A DNA stretch of 64,000 nt, taken from Pseudomonas sp. RGM2987. GTDB lineage: Bacteria; Pseudomonadota; Gammaproteobacteria; Pseudomonadales; Pseudomonadaceae. Below are positions 48,489 to 58,629 of this stretch, in pieces (positions within the stretch are counted from its first letter, which is position 1; each line of letters opens with the position of its first letter). The stretch spans positions 1 to 64,000 of the forward strand of contig NZ_JALJDX010000208.1 in assembly GCF_022952855.1 (NCBI RefSeq), in the 5' to 3' direction. The notes beneath the pieces were generated by a model. It saw nothing but the letters and a program-made list of their open reading frames with translations. It was not told the origin of the DNA and searched no databases. The position numbers and the translations under genes are program-made.

Positions 48489-48564
<76 letters not shown>

Positions 48565-48576
48565 GACAGCAATATG

Positions 48577-48612
48577 AAAAGCCCCTGAATCGAAAGATCC
48601 AGGGGCTTTTTT
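48577..48612 (+). terminator. terminator of tRNA-Asn
   Basis: AAAAGCCCCTG, loop, CAGGGGCTTTTTTG: strong stem and T-run 13 bases after the tRNA. Confidence 0.9.
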
Positions 48613-48810
48613 GTGGGCGCGATTCAGCTTCATGGCTATATCAGCCTGCCGGAGGTCGCTCACGGAACAATAAACCGGCGCCAAAAAGGCATTATGGTCT
48701 GAATCCTGCTTTCTTTTTCCTACAACCCAAGCTGTCACGCGGGCGTCATGACCGCGCCGCACACTGGCGCAGTCCGTCAACAACAGCTTCATAACAACAA
48801 GGACGAAGGT

Positions 48811-49005
48811 ATGCCTACACAAAACCCCCACCGTATCGTTGGCCTGTGTACCTCCAGCAAGGTGTACAACGCGCTGACCGAACTCAAGCACCTGGAAGGC
48901 CACCGCAACGCCAAGTTTCTTTCCCTGTTGGCGGAAAACCTGGTGCGCAAGGGCCTGCTCAGTGAGCATGAAGTGGTGCATATGCTCGATCTGGTCGTCG
49001 ATTGA
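48811..49005 (+). CDS. small conserved-looking protein (64 aa)
   Basis: A 64-residue protein, MPTQNPHRIVGLCTSSKVYN at the start, then a helical LTELKHLEGHRNAKFLSLLAENLVRKGLL and an acidic end. A GGACGAAGG ribosome site decides the start at 48811. No named family recognised; codon use fits the core genome. Confidence 0.65.
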   Translation: MPTQNPHRIVGLCTSSKVYNALTELKHLEGHRNAKFLSLLAENLVRKGLLSEHEVVHMLDLVVD

Positions 49006-49096
49006 GCGGCATCGATTCCTACTATCGAGCCTGTTGATTTTTCCTTCCCCCCGGCTGAGTCGTAAGGTAACCCCCATCGATTAATGGAGGTTTCCC

Positions 49097-49279
49097 ATGC
49101 CCAAGGTTCAGATCATGTCCGTCATCGGCAGTGCCGTTCCCGCCGTGCTCAGGGAGCGAGGCGTGCTGGCCTGCTGGTATCTGGTGCAGGATGGCGTGAC
49201 CATCAGCGGCCCGCTGACCTCACTGCCCGCCGCCCAGGCCATGTCGCAACGCATCGGCCCCTACGCACTGAGCGCCTAG
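49097..49279 (+). CDS. small hypothetical protein (60 aa)
   Basis: A 60-residue protein (MPKVQIMSVIGSAVPAVL start) with an excellent ATGGAGG ribosome site. It contains a compact aromatic core (LACWYLVQDGVTISGPL) that resembles small one-domain proteins, but no family is recognised. It overlaps the end of the AI-2E transporter gene tail to tail by four bases. Confidence 0.65.
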   Translation: MPKVQIMSVIGSAVPAVLRERGVLACWYLVQDGVTISGPLTSLPAAQAMSQRIGPYALSA

Positions 49280-50337
49280 GGCAGGTTCACCCGAGGCCCA
49301 CTTTCAACGAACAGCGCCCAGCAGGACAGGAACAGCGCAGCGATCAGCGGTCCGATCACGAAACCGTTCAAACCGAACACCGCCAGCCCGCCGAGGGTCG
49401 AGACCAGCACCATGTAGTCGGGCATCTTGGTGTCCTTGCCCACCAGGATCGGACGCAGGAAGTTATCCACCAGGCCAATCACGAACACCCCGAACAGTGC
49501 CAGCACCACGCCCTGCCATATCGCCCCCGAAAGCAGGAAGTACACCGCCACCGGCGCCCAGACGATGCCCGCCCCGACGGCCGGCAACAGCGAGAGGAAC
49601 GCCATCAGCACCGCCCATGGCAACACCGTCGGGATCCCCAGTATCCAGAAGATCAACCCGCCCAGCGCGCCTTGGGTGATGGCAACCAACAGATTGCCCT
49701 TCACGGTCGCCCGCACGACCCGGTTGAATTTCAATTGCAAACGACGCTTCTGATGCTCAGCCAGGGGCACAGCCGCGCGCACCTTGCGCACCAGCTCCGG
49801 ACCATCGCGCAAAAAGAAAAACAACAGGTACAGCATCACAAAGAAACTGACCAGGAACTGGAACGTCCCCTGGCCGAAGCTGAAGGCCTGGGTGGCGAAA
49901 AACTCGCTGCCCTGCATCGCGCTCTTGACGATTTTGTCGCGTAACCCACTCAGGTTACCCAGGCCGAAGCGGTCCAGCAGGTGCTGGAAGTACGGCGGCA
50001 GCGCGTCCTTGAACCGCGCCAGGTAATCGGCGATATCCAGCTCCCCGCTTTCCAGGCTCTTGTACAGCGCCGCGCCTTCCTGCACCAGCAGCGTGCTGAT
50101 GACGATCACCGGCAGAATCGCGATGAGCACGCAGGTGCTCAGGGTCAATAGCGACGTGATGTTGCGTTGCCAACCGAACTTCAGTTGCAGGCGGCGCTGC
50201 ATCGGCGCAAAGACGATTCCCAGGATCACCGCCCAGAACACCGCACCGTAGAATGGCAGCAGGATCCAGATGAAGGCGACGGTCACCAGGATCAGCAATA
50301 GCATCTGGGCTTTGTTTTGCAGCATCTTTCGATTCAT
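49276..50337 (-). CDS. AI-2E family transporter
   Basis: A 353-residue inner-membrane protein with about eight helices, including paired N-terminal helices (MLLLILVTVAFIWILL, AVFWAVILGIVFAPM) and the conserved AITQGALGGLIFWILGIP loop. The family was named after AI-2 export (TqsA), but many members act as Na+/H+ antiporters or have unknown roles. ATG 50337 (MNRKMLQNK) chosen; the frame extends further upstream without a signal. Confidence 0.88.
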   Translation of the reverse strand: MNRKMLQNKAQMLLLILVTVAFIWILLPFYGAVFWAVILGIVFAPMQRRLQLKFGWQRNITSLLTLSTCVLIAILPVIVISTLLVQEGAALYKSLESGELDIADYLARFKDALPPYFQHLLDRFGLGNLSGLRDKIVKSAMQGSEFFATQAFSFGQGTFQFLVSFFVMLYLLFFFLRDGPELVRKVRAAVPLAEHQKRRLQLKFNRVVRATVKGNLLVAITQGALGGLIFWILGIPTVLPWAVLMAFLSLLPAVGAGIVWAPVAVYFLLSGAIWQGVVLALFGVFVIGLVDNFLRPILVGKDTKMPDYMVLVSTLGGLAVFGLNGFVIGPLIAALFLSCWALFVESGPRVNLP

Positions 50338-50486
50338 CAGCTTTCCATGTCCAAAAGGCGGGATACACGTTAGTCCTCCCGGGCACGCGGGAGTGCCGTC
50401 GCGTTTCTCCGTCGGCATTGATCCAGGTCAATACCGTTTGGCCGCCCATGGCCTAGCCTGCGCGCTTTTTGCGATCCGACGCCACC

Positions 50487-51812
50487 ATGCCTCTCGTAGC
50501 CCCCGAACTGCTCGCACCCGCCGGCACCCTGAAAAACATGCGCTACGCCTTCGCCTATGGGGCCGACGCGGTCTACGCCGGCCAGCCGCGCTACAGCTTG
50601 CGGGTGCGCAACAATGAATTCGACCACGCCAACCTGGCCCTCGGCATCCGCGAGGCCCAAGCCATGGGCAAGCGCTTCTACGTAGTGGTCAACATCGCCC
50701 CGCACAATGCCAAGTTGCGCACCTTCCTCAAGGACCTGGCGCCGGTGATCGCCATGGCGCCGGACGCGCTGATCATGTCCGACCCGGGGCTGATCATGCT
50801 GGTTCGCCGGCACTACCCGCAGATGCCGATCCACCTGTCGGTGCAGGCCAATACCGTGAACTGGGCGAGCGTCGAGTTCTGGCAGCAACAGGGCCTGAGC
50901 CGGATCATCCTGTCCCGGGAACTGTCCCTGGAGGAAATCGCCGAGATCCGCCAACAGGTGCCGGCCATGGAACTGGAGGTATTCGTCCACGGCGCGCTGT
51001 GCATGGCCTATTCCGGGCGCTGCCTGCTGTCCGGCTATTTGAACCGGCGCGACGCCAACCAGGGCAGTTGCACCAACGCCTGCCGCTGGAAGTATTCGGC
51101 GCAACCGGCGGTGGAAAACACCGTGGGCGACATCGTGCAGACCTGCCAGCCCGAGCCGACCCTTGGCCTCGGCACGCCTACCGAACAGGTGTTCCTGCTG
51201 CATGAAGCCAACCGCCCCGAAGAAGCCATGCCGGCCTTCGAAGACGAACACGGCACCTACATCATGAATGCCAAGGACCTGCGGGCCGTGCAGCATGTCG
51301 AGCGGCTTACCCACATGGGCGTGCATTCGCTGAAAATCGAAGGCCGGACCAAGTCGCACTTCTATTGCGCCCGCACCACTCAGGTGTACCGCCGGGCCAT
51401 TGATGACGCGGTGGCCGGCCGGGCGTTCGACCGCAGCCTCGTGACTGATCTGGAATCCCTGGCACAACGCGGCTACACCGAAGGTTTCCTACGGCGCCAT
51501 GTGCATGATGAATACCAGAACTACCAGAACGGCCATTCGGTCTCGGAGCGCCAGCAGTTCGTTGGCGAACTGACCGGCGAACGCCGCGAGCGGCTGGCCG
51601 AGGTGCGGGTCAAGAACCGTTTCGAGGTGGGCGATCATCTGGAACTGATGACGCCCAAGGGCAACTTCCACTTCGACCTGCATCAATTGCAGGACGTGAA
51701 GGGCCAGGCCATCAAAGTCGCGCCGGGGGATGGGCATGTGGTGTATGTGCCGATCCCGGATGCGGTGGATCTGCGGTTCGGGTTGTTGATGCGGGATGTG
51801 CGCCAGGCCTAG
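50487..51812 (+). CDS. trhP: tRNA U34 hydroxylation protein, U32 peptidase family
   Basis: A 441-residue U32-family protein close to E. coli TrhP (YegQ), which with prephenate makes 5-hydroxyuridine at tRNA position 34. PELLAPAGTLKNMRYAFAYGADAVYAG at the start and the family signature EVFVHGALCMAYSGRCLLSGYLNRRDANQGSC with Cys ligands near 170-200 are seen. Start at ATG 50487. Despite the family name it is not expected to be a protease. Confidence 0.9.
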   Translation: MPLVAPELLAPAGTLKNMRYAFAYGADAVYAGQPRYSLRVRNNEFDHANLALGIREAQAMGKRFYVVVNIAPHNAKLRTFLKDLAPVIAMAPDALIMSDPGLIMLVRRHYPQMPIHLSVQANTVNWASVEFWQQQGLSRIILSRELSLEEIAEIRQQVPAMELEVFVHGALCMAYSGRCLLSGYLNRRDANQGSCTNACRWKYSAQPAVENTVGDIVQTCQPEPTLGLGTPTEQVFLLHEANRPEEAMPAFEDEHGTYIMNAKDLRAVQHVERLTHMGVHSLKIEGRTKSHFYCARTTQVYRRAIDDAVAGRAFDRSLVTDLESLAQRGYTEGFLRRHVHDEYQNYQNGHSVSERQQFVGELTGERRERLAEVRVKNRFEVGDHLELMTPKGNFHFDLHQLQDVKGQAIKVAPGDGHVVYVPIPDAVDLRFGLLMRDVRQA

Positions 51813-51833
51813 TGCCGCCACCGCCAGTCCTTG

Positions 51834-51917
51834 TGTGGGCTTGCTCGCGAATGCGGTGTGTCAGGCAATATATTCACTTCTGACACACCGCTTTCGCGAG
51901 CAAGCCCGCTCCCACAG
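51834..51917. repeat. REP pair, family A, left copy truncated
   Basis: The left copy reads GTGTGGGCTTGCTCGCGAA, lacking four bases of the core, while the right copy is complete: a decaying REPIN. Confidence 0.78.
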
Positions 51918-51937
51918 GGGGCCGGTGCGGCCTTTGG

Positions 51938-52049
51938 ATCGCGGCAAAACTGCCGAAGGCTGCGATCCTCCGCTCCCGATAGGGCCCGGTTGCCCAGGCG
52001 ATACATCTGGATCGAGGAGCGAAAGATCGCAGCCTTCGGCAGCTCCTGC
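51938..52049. repeat. inverted repeat pair of a third family (family C)
   Basis: GCCGAAGGCTGCGATC at 51952-51966 and its mate GATCGCAGCCTTCGGC at 52025-52040 enclose about 60 bases. A second GATCGCGGC arm at 51938 gives each half an internal hairpin. Unlike families A and B in sequence. Lies between trhP and the chemoreceptor. Confidence 0.7.
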
Positions 52050-52062
52050 CGCACCGCCTGGG

Positions 52063-53742
52063 TCAGATGCGGAACTGCCCCACCAGTTTGCCCAGGCGCT
52101 GGCCCAGTTCGTTCAGGCTGCGGGAAGTCTGGGCGCCGAGTTGGGTTTCGTCGGCGACGCTGTCCACCGCCACGGCGATCTGGTGCACGCTGCGGTTGAT
52201 TTCCTCGGCCACGGCGGTCTGTTCCTCGGCGGCGCTGGCGATCTGGGCGTTCATCGAGTTGATGGTGCCGATCAGCTGCGCCATGGTGTCCAGGGACGCG
52301 CCCGCCTCGTTGGCGCGCACCGAGGTGCCATCGCCGGCCTCACTGGAGCGGCGCATCGCTTCTACGGCAGCATGGGTGCCCGATTGCAGGCGGTCGATCA
52401 TGCCCTGGATTTCCTGGGTACTTTGCTGGGTCCGGCTGGCCAGCGCCCGCACTTCATCGGCCACCACCGCAAACCCACGCCCCGCTTCCCCGGCCCGCGC
52501 GGCCTCGATGGCGGCGTTCAAGGCCAGCAGGTTGGTCTGCTCGGCAATCGAACGAATCACCCCCAGCACGCTGACAATCGAAGCCACGTCCTGTTGCAGG
52601 CTGTCCAGGGACACGCCGCTGCTGCGGATGTCATTCACCAACGCATGAATCTGCTGGATGCTGCCGGCCACCACGCGCTTGGCGGACTGGCCTTCCTCAT
52701 CGGTCTGCTGGGCAGCAACCGCAGCGCCCTGGGCACTGCGAGCGACTTCCTGGGCGGCCGAGGACATTTCGTTGATCGCCGTGGCGACCTGATCGGTTTC
52801 GTGGCGCTGGCGCTCCATGGCCTGCTCGGAGCGTTGGGCCTGTTCGGAGACTTGCGTCACCAGCCCGGTCAGTTGCGAGGTCATGTCGGTGATCTGGCGT
52901 ACCAGGCCATGGATCTTGTCGACGAAGCGGTTGAACGAACCGGCCAGCTGACCGAGTTCGTCCTGGCTGGTGATCGCCAGACGCCGGGTCAGGTCGCCCT
53001 CGCCCGCCGCGATGTCATCCAGGTTGTCTTTCATCAGGTGCAGCGGCCGCAGGATGGTATTGGCGAGCAGCAAGCCCACCACCGCAATCACCAGCAACAC
53101 CACGGCGGCGATCCCGACAATGCTCAATATCACGCCTTGCACCCGCTCATGGACCTTGGCTTCCACCAGCGCCACCTGGGCTTCGATGCCGTCCAGGTTG
53201 ACCGAACTGCCCACCGCCATGTCCCACTTGGACAGGTATTCGGTGTAACCAAGCTTGGGCACCAGTTCCTGGCTGTTGGGCAACGGCGAGCTGTATTCGA
53301 GATAGTGGGTCCCGTCCTTGGCGACTTTCACCAGGTCACGGTTGACGTAGACACCGTTCGGGTCGCGGTTGTCCTTGAAGCTCTTGCCCACGCCGTCCGG
53401 GCTGTTAGCCTTGAACAGGCGCACGGTTTCGGAGTCGTAGCCGAAGAAGTAACCGTCCTTGCCATAGCTGACACTGGACAGCAGCTTGATCGCCTCGGCC
53501 CGCGCTGCTTTATCGCCGGGAGCCGCGGCATCGTACAGTGGCTTGATGGCCGTGAGCCCCACCGCCACGTAGTTCTGCAGCGTGGCCTTGGCCTCGGCAA
53601 GCAGCCGCTCGCGAGTCTGCTGAACCTCGTTGCTGGCCTGCTCCTTCAAGATGAAAGCCGTGGTCAGGCTGATGATCACGGCGGACAGCAATACGGGCAG
53701 TACTGCCAGGGACAAGACTTTAGCCTTCAGGCTCAGGCGCAT
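52063..53742 (-). CDS. methyl-accepting chemotaxis protein with Cache domain
   Basis: A 559-residue chemoreceptor: first membrane helix near 10-30 ([18 protein letters not shown]), a single periplasmic Cache domain (LKEQASNEV... [15 protein letters not shown]... [11 protein letters not shown]) to about 190, second helix, HAMP, and the cytoplasmic signalling hairpin ([31 protein letters not shown]). Single Cache_2 receptors sense small organic acids; the ligand here is unknown. Start at ATG 53742. Confidence 0.95.
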   Translation of the reverse strand: MRLSLKAKVLSLAVLPVLLSAVIISLTTAFILKEQASNEVQQTRERLLAEAKATLQNYVAVGLTAIKPLYDAAAPGDKAARAEAIKLLSSVSYGKDGYFFGYDSETVRLFKANSPDGVGKSFKDNRDPNGVYVNRDLVKVAKDGTHYLEYSSPLPNSQELVPKLGYTEYLSKWDMAVGSSVNLDGIEAQVALVEAKVHERVQGVILSIVGIAAVVLLVIAVVGLLLANTILRPLHLMKDNLDDIAAGEGDLTRRLAITSQDELGQLAGSFNRFVDKIHGLVRQITDMTSQLTGLVTQVSEQAQRSEQAMERQRHETDQVATAINEMSSAAQEVARSAQGAAVAAQQTDEEGQSAKRVVAGSIQQIHALVNDIRSSGVSLDSLQQDVASIVSVLGVIRSIAEQTNLLALNAAIEAARAGEAGRGFAVVADEVRALASRTQQSTQEIQGMIDRLQSGTHAAVEAMRRSSEAGDGTSVRANEAGASLDTMAQLIGTINSMNAQIASAAEEQTAVAEEINRSVHQIAVAVDSVADETQLGAQTSRSLNELGQRLGKLVGQFRI

Positions 53743-53868
53743 GCTGTTCACTCTTGTAGGTGTTATTGGCGTGGTTAGCTGTATTAACGGCATCGCACGG
53801 CAAAACTGTAGGACAAGGTGAGATAACTGGCGCGAGTGGTCCACAGCTTTGTCACTGGACTCAATGGC

Positions 53869-53968
53869 CTCTTCGCGAGCAAGCCCGCTCCCACACTGGA
53901 TTGCTGGCAGTCACATATTCTGTGTTCACAGCAGATCTTTCGTGGGAGCGGGCTTGCTCGCGAAGGGT
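53869..53968. repeat. REP pair (REPIN), family A
   Basis: Inverted pair between the chemoreceptor and the antiporter gene. Confidence 0.86.
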
Positions 53969-54000
53969 TCGACTCGGTCCTGGAGTCTTTTTGAATATCC

Positions 54001-55320
54001 TTACAACACCATCGCCGCCACCCAACCAAACGCCAGCAGCGGTAGGTTGTAGTGGATGAAAGTCGGGACCACGGTGTCCCAGATATGGTGGTGCTGGCCG
54101 TCGATGTTCAGGCCGGAGGTCGGGCCCAGGGTCGAGTCCGAGGCGGGCGAGCCGGCATCGCCCAGGGCGCCGGCGGTGCCGACAATGCAGACGATCGCCA
54201 GTGGACTGAAGCCCAGTTGCAGGCACAGCGGCACGAAGATCGTCGCCAGGATCGGCACCGTGGAGAACGATGAGCCGATGCCCATGGTCACCAGCAGGCC
54301 CACCAGCAACATCAGCAGCGCGCCGATGCCCTTGTTGTGGCCGATCCAGCCGGCGGAAGCTTCCACCAGGCTCTGGACTTCACCGGTGGCCTTCATCACT
54401 TCGGCGAACCCCGAGGCGGCGATCATGATGAAGCCGATCATCGCCATCATCTTCATGCCTTCGGTGAACAGGTCGTCGGTCTCGCGCCAGCGCACCACCC
54501 CCGACAGCGAGAAGATCAGGAAGCCGACCAGGGCGCCGATGATCATCGAATCCACCAGCAGTTGCACCGCGAACGCCGCCGCCACGGCAAGCCCGGCCAC
54601 CATCAGGCTCATTGGGTTGTAGCGCACCGCCACTTGCTCGACCCGGGCGATTTTCTTCAGGTCGTAGACGCGTTTCCTGCGGTAGCTGAACAATGACAGC
54701 AGCAGGCCGAACACCATGCCCAGTGCAGGGATGCCCATGGCGTGGGTGACGTTGATGCCACTGACGTCCACGCCGCTGCGGGCGATGTTGGCCAGCAGGA
54801 TTTCGTTGAGGAAGATATTGCCGAAGCCCACCGGCAGGAACATGTAGGGAGTGATCAGGCCGAAGGTCATGACACAGGCGATCAACCGGCGATCCAGCTG
54901 CAGCTTGGTCAGCACGTAGAGCAGCGGCGGTACCAGCAGCGGGATGAAGGCGATGTGGATCGGCAAGACATTCTGTGAGGCGACCGCGACAGTTCCCAGC
55001 AAGCCAATCAGCACCCATTTGACGCCGGAGCCGCCAGCGGCATCCTGGCGGTCCACCATCGCCAGGGCTTTGTCCGCCAGGGCGTGGGCCATGCCGGACT
55101 TGGCAATCGCCACCGCGAAAGCACCCAGCAAGGCATAGGACAACGCTACCGTCGCCCCGCCACCAAGGCCGGCGTTGAACGCCTTGAGCGTCGCCTCGAT
55201 CCCCAGTCCACCCAGCAAACCACCCACCAACGCGCCAATGATCAGCGCGATTACCACATGCACGCGGGACAGGCTCAGCACCAGCATGACGCCAACCGCG
55301 GCAATTACTGCATTTATCAT
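54001..55320 (-). CDS. Na+/H+ antiporter family protein
   Basis: A 439-residue integral membrane protein with about eleven helices, beginning [21 protein letters not shown]. The NhaC/YuiF-like pattern includes [35 protein letters not shown] and the C-terminal [20 protein letters not shown]. Ion specificity is not proven; organic-acid transport is an alternative for this superfamily. Start at ATG 55320. Confidence 0.82.
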   Translation of the reverse strand: MINAVIAAVGVMLVLSLSRVHVVIALIIGALVGGLLGGLGIEATLKAFNAGLGGGATVALSYALLGAFAVAIAKSGMAHALADKALAMVDRQDAAGGSGVKWVLIGLLGTVAVASQNVLPIHIAFIPLLVPPLLYVLTKLQLDRRLIACVMTFGLITPYMFLPVGFGNIFLNEILLANIARSGVDVSGINVTHAMGIPALGMVFGLLLSLFSYRRKRVYDLKKIARVEQVAVRYNPMSLMVAGLAVAAAFAVQLLVDSMIIGALVGFLIFSLSGVVRWRETDDLFTEGMKMMAMIGFIMIAASGFAEVMKATGEVQSLVEASAGWIGHNKGIGALLMLLVGLLVTMGIGSSFSTVPILATIFVPLCLQLGFSPLAIVCIVGTAGALGDAGSPASDSTLGPTSGLNIDGQHHHIWDTVVPTFIHYNLPLLAFGWVAAMVL

Positions 55321-55445
55321 CGTTACCTCAAAGCACAGCGATGGAAAGCCACCGGACAAAAAGGGCGCGACTTTGCAGCAAGCGGCCGCAAGCTGCAAGC
55401 GCCATGCGGCGGGTTTTCGCAAGGTTTGTTGTCAGCACTATATCT

Positions 55446-55709
55446 ATGGGAGCGAGCTTGCTCGCGATAGCGTCAGATCAGCCAGCATCGAGAGTGACTG
55501 ACCCACCGCTATCGCGAGCAAGCCCGCTCCCACAGGTTTTGGTGTGTGTCCCGGATACTGAGGCGGTAACAAGTCCCTTGTGGCGAGGGAGCTTGCTCCC
55601 GCTCGGCTGCGAAGCAGTCGCAGACCCAGCTGACGCGGTGTGTCTGGGAAACCGCGGGCTGGTTTTGGGCCTGCTTCGCAGTCCAGCGGGAGCAAGCTCC
55701 CTCGCCACG
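55446..55709. repeat. REP pair A (55446-55534) and REP pair B (55579-55709)
   Basis: Both families sit side by side in the 453-base gap between the antiporter and the kinase gene. The family B pair has GGGCTGCTTCGCAG-type arms on one side and a diverged arm on the other. No gene seen in this gap. Confidence 0.85.
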
Positions 55710-55773
55710 GGGTTAGTGCGCTAGCCCGAGTAGTCATTCGCTCCTCTAGGCCAACCGCAGCTCATGTGGGTGG

Positions 55774-57087
55774 TCAGCGCTTGGGCAGTTCAATCATCAC
55801 CTTGAGTCCGCCCCACTCGCTGTCGTGCAAGGCCAAGGTACCGCCCCAGGTGTCGACGATGTCCCGCACAATGCCCAGCCCCAGGCCATGCCCATCGGTC
55901 TGTTCATCCAGGCGCGTGCCGCGGCTGAACACCTGGTCGCGGCGATCCTCGGGGATGCCCGGGCCATCGTCCTCCACAGCCAGGCTGAAACCCGCGGGCG
56001 TCTCGGTCAGGGTCAGCCGCACCTCGGCGTCGGCCCATTTACAGGCGTTGTCCAGCAGGTTGCCCAACAGTTCCAGCAAATCCTCGCGATCCCAGGGCAA
56101 GTGCAGGCCCGGCGGAGCGACGTAGCTCAGTTGCAAGTGCTCGCCATGGATCATGTTCAGCGTCGCCAGCAGCCCCGGCAGCTCGAGGTCACAGTCCAGG
56201 TGCGCGCCCGGCAAGGCATCGCCGGACAGGCGTGCGCGGTTGAGTTCACGGTTCAGTCGTTGCCGGACCTGCTCCAGCTGATCGAGCATCAACTTGCGCA
56301 ACTCGGGATACGGATCGAGCTTCTCGTTCGACGCCAGGCTTTGCAGCACCGCCAGCGGGGTTTTCAAGGCATGGCCCAGGTTGCCCAGGGCGTTGCGCGA
56401 ACGCTTGAGGCTGTCCTCGGTGTGGGCCAGCAGATGGTTGATCTGCGCCACCAGCGGCTCCAGCTCCCGCGGAACCTGTTCATCGAGTTGCGAACGCTGC
56501 CCGCGTTGCAACTGCGCGATCTGCTCCCGAGCCCGATCCAGCGGGCGCAAGGCGCGGCGCACGGTGATCCGTTGCAGCAACAGGATCAGCAACAGCCCTG
56601 CCAGCCCCAGGCCAAGGCCGATCTGCTGCATCCGCCGGAAACTGTCACGCACCGGCGTGTAGTCCTGGGCCACGCTGATGGAAATCGCCTGGCCCAGACG
56701 CCGATAGTCGGTACGCAGCACCAGCAGCTTCTGCCCGTCAGGCCCCAGTTGCAGGTTGCTGTGCAGGCCCGGATGGTCGAGGCGCGGCAATTCCTGGTCC
56801 CACAGCGAGCGCGAGCGCCAATGGGCATCGGCAAAATCAATCCGGAAATAATGCCCGGAAAACGGCCGCTGATAGGCCGGCGACAAGCGCCGCTCGTCCA
56901 GCTGCAAGCCTTGCGGGCCGCGTACCAGGGCCACCAGCAGGTTCTCGCTGTCGTTGCGCAGCCCGGCTTCCAGGTAACGCTGCAAACCCAGCTCGAACAA
57001 CCACAGGCTGGTCTGCGCCAGGACCAGGCCGACCACCACCATCACACCGATCAGGCCCAGGCTGAGGCGGCGCTGGATGGACCTCAC
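55774..57087 (-). CDS. sensor histidine kinase, PhoQ-like
   Basis: A 437-residue membrane kinase: helix near 10-32, a periplasmic sensor domain (about 33-155), helix near 156-172, HAMP-like linker, H-box LGHALKTPLAVL with His239, N-box LLDNACKWAD, and G-boxes DDGPGIP and GHGLGLGI. The sensor domain resembles divalent-cation/peptide sensors of the PhoQ group. Last gene of a coupled operon, 10 bases after its response regulator. Confidence 0.92.
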   Translation of the reverse strand: MRSIQRRLSLGLIGVMVVVGLVLAQTSLWLFELGLQRYLEAGLRNDSENLLVALVRGPQGLQLDERRLSPAYQRPFSGHYFRIDFADAHWRSRSLWDQELPRLDHPGLHSNLQLGPDGQKLLVLRTDYRRLGQAISISVAQDYTPVRDSFRRMQQIGLGLGLAGLLLILLLQRITVRRALRPLDRAREQIAQLQRGQRSQLDEQVPRELEPLVAQINHLLAHTEDSLKRSRNALGNLGHALKTPLAVLQSLASNEKLDPYPELRKLMLDQLEQVRQRLNRELNRARLSGDALPGAHLDCDLELPGLLATLNMIHGEHLQLSYVAPPGLHLPWDREDLLELLGNLLDNACKWADAEVRLTLTETPAGFSLAVEDDGPGIPEDRRDQVFSRGTRLDEQTDGHGLGLGIVRDIVDTWGGTLALHDSEWGGLKVMIELPKR

Positions 57088-57097
57088 AGGAGGTCAC

Positions 57098-57766
57098 TCA
57101 CTGGGCTTGCCCGCCGAACAGGTAACCCTGGCCGCGACGGGTTTCGATCACGCTGCGACCCAGCTTGCGCCGCAGGTGATTGACGTGGACTTCCAGCACA
57201 TTGGAATCGCGCTCGGTTTCACCGTCGTACAGGTGTTCGGCGAGATGGCTTTTGGAAAGGATCTGCTCGGGGTGCAGCATGAAATAGCGCAGCAGGCGAA
57301 ATTCGGCGGCGGTCAGCTGGATGTCCGCGCCGTCACGGACCACACATTGGCGACCTTCATCCAGGTGCAGCCCGGCCGCTTGCAGCGTCGGCTGGTTGAA
57401 CTGGCCATGGGAGCGCCGCAACAATGCCTGGACCCGCAGGTGCAGCTCCTCGGGGTGAAAGGGTTTGGTCAGGTAATCATCGGCCCCGGCCTTGAGGCCT
57501 TCGATGCGCTCGGCCCAGGAGCCACGGGCGGTCAGGATCAGCACCGGCGTCGCCAGGCCACCGGCACGCCATTGGGCCAGCACGTCGAGCCCCGGCACCC
57601 CCGGCAGCCCAAGGTCGAGGATGATCAGGTCGTAGGGCTCGCTGCTGCCTTGATACACCGCGTCGCGTCCATCGGCGAGCCAATCGACGGCGTACCCCTG
57701 TCGTGTCAGGCCGGCCATCAGTTCGTCGGCCAGGGGCACGTGGTCTTCCACCAGAAGCAGGCGCAT
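57098..57766 (-). CDS. OmpR/PhoP-type response regulator
   Basis: A 222-residue regulator: receiver domain with acidic ED at 7-8, phospho-acceptor Asp51 ([10 protein letters not shown]), LTKPF lysine, and a winged-helix effector ([27 protein letters not shown]). Its ATG overlaps the stop of the second PepSY gene by one base, so both proteins are made from one coupled mRNA. Regulated genes unknown; self-regulation is likely. Confidence 0.94.
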   Translation of the reverse strand: MRLLLVEDHVPLADELMAGLTRQGYAVDWLADGRDAVYQGSSEPYDLIILDLGLPGVPGLDVLAQWRAGGLATPVLILTARGSWAERIEGLKAGADDYLTKPFHPEELHLRVQALLRRSHGQFNQPTLQAAGLHLDEGRQCVVRDGADIQLTAAEFRLLRYFMLHPEQILSKSHLAEHLYDGETERDSNVLEVHVNHLRRKLGRSVIETRRGQGYLFGGQAQ

Positions 57767-58077
57767 CAGTCTTCCTTATCTTTGAGTAGACGGCCGGTCG
57801 CGGCCTCCAGGTCCAGCTCGCGCACGACGCCGTCGGTGTCCAGCAGCTCGACCTCATAAATATAGACGCCGTGCTTTTCTTCCAGCTCGGCCTCCAGCAG
57901 CTTGGCACCGGGATGGCGATCCAGCGCCTGTTGCAGCAGGTGTTCCAGCGGCAGGATCACACCCTGCTGGCGAAGTTGCAGGGCTTCGTCCTGGTCCAGG
58001 TCCCGGGCCATCACCACCGAACAGAACGCCAGCAGCGCCAGCGCCCAGCGGCTGCGGGCGCGTAAATTAAGCTTCAT
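57766..58077 (-). CDS. PepSY domain protein 2
   Basis: A 103-residue secreted protein: signal peptide (residues 1-24) and one PepSY domain ([36 protein letters not shown]). PepSY domains are thought to inhibit peptidases or bind envelope ligands. It overlaps the first PepSY gene (TAATG) and the regulator gene (TGATG), so it belongs to the signalling operon and may tune its kinase in the periplasm. Confidence 0.88.
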   Translation of the reverse strand: MKLNLRARSRWALALLAFCSVVMARDLDQDEALQLRQQGVILPLEHLLQQALDRHPGAKLLEAELEEKHGVYIYEVELLDTDGVVRELDLEAATGRLLKDKED

Positions 58078-58385
58078 TACGTATCCTGATGATTCTTGAG
58101 TACCTTGCCGGTAACGGCGTCCAATTCCAGATCCCAGTCGATACCCTCGGCATCGCGCAGCTCAACCTGGTAAATGTACTTGCCGTACTCCTCTTCCAGC
58201 TCGGCATCGGTGACCGTGGCGCCCGGGTGTTGGGCCAGGGCGGCGGCGTCGAGTTTTTCAAAGGCCAGGATGGTACCAGCGTCTTGCAGCTTGCGGGACT
58301 CGTCGGCGCTGAGGTCCCGCGCCTGGGCCAGGCCAGCGCATACGGTCATGAAGGTCGCGATGAAAACGGCAGTCAAAGGGTTCAC
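58077..58385 (-). CDS. PepSY domain protein 1
   Basis: A 102-residue protein starting with GTG 58385 behind a strong AAGGAG ribosome site; a longer ATG frame has none. Signal peptide ending near LAQA, then a PepSY domain (LDAAALAQHPGATVTDAELEEEYGKYIYQVELRDAEG). About half its residues match PepSY protein 2, so the pair is a tandem duplication. First gene of the four-gene operon. Confidence 0.88.
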   Translation of the reverse strand: MNPLTAVFIATFMTVCAGLAQARDLSADESRKLQDAGTILAFEKLDAAALAQHPGATVTDAELEEEYGKYIYQVELRDAEGIDWDLELDAVTGKVLKNHQDT

Positions 58386-58410
58386 GGATTGTCTCCTTCT
58401 TATAATGTGC

Positions 58411-58452
58411 ATCGGACGCACTTTATCGGTGCGAACTTAACTGAAACTGAAT
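58411..58452 (-). promoter_or_regulatory. promoter region of the PepSY-kinase operon
   Basis: On the minus strand, CAGTTTCAGTTAAG holds a direct repeat (CAGTTTCAGTT at 58433-58452 area), followed 20 bases on by CATTATAAG, a possible -10. Direct repeats like this are typical sites for OmpR-type regulators; control by the operon's own regulator is inferred. Confidence 0.5.
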
Positions 58453-58489
58453 TGCCATCATGTAACCTGGATCAAGCTGGGCGAATTCT

Positions 58490-58579
58490 TGTGGGAGCGG
58501 GCTTGCTCGCGAAGGCGTCAGTACATCCAACATCGATGCAAGCTGTCCCACCCCATTCGCGAGCAAGCCCGCTCCCACA
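58490..58579. repeat. REP pair (REPIN), family A
   Basis: Inverted pair between the PepSY operon start and the patatin gene, which diverge. Confidence 0.86.
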
Positions 58580-58629
58580 GATAGAGTGTGTCGCTATAAT
58601 CCTTTGCTTGCTCACGCCACGAGACCGGT

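Noticed and set aside
51796..53778. 660-codon open frame on the plus strand over the chemoreceptor
   Set aside because: Starts in REP sequence and runs antisense to a chemoreceptor with all standard motifs.
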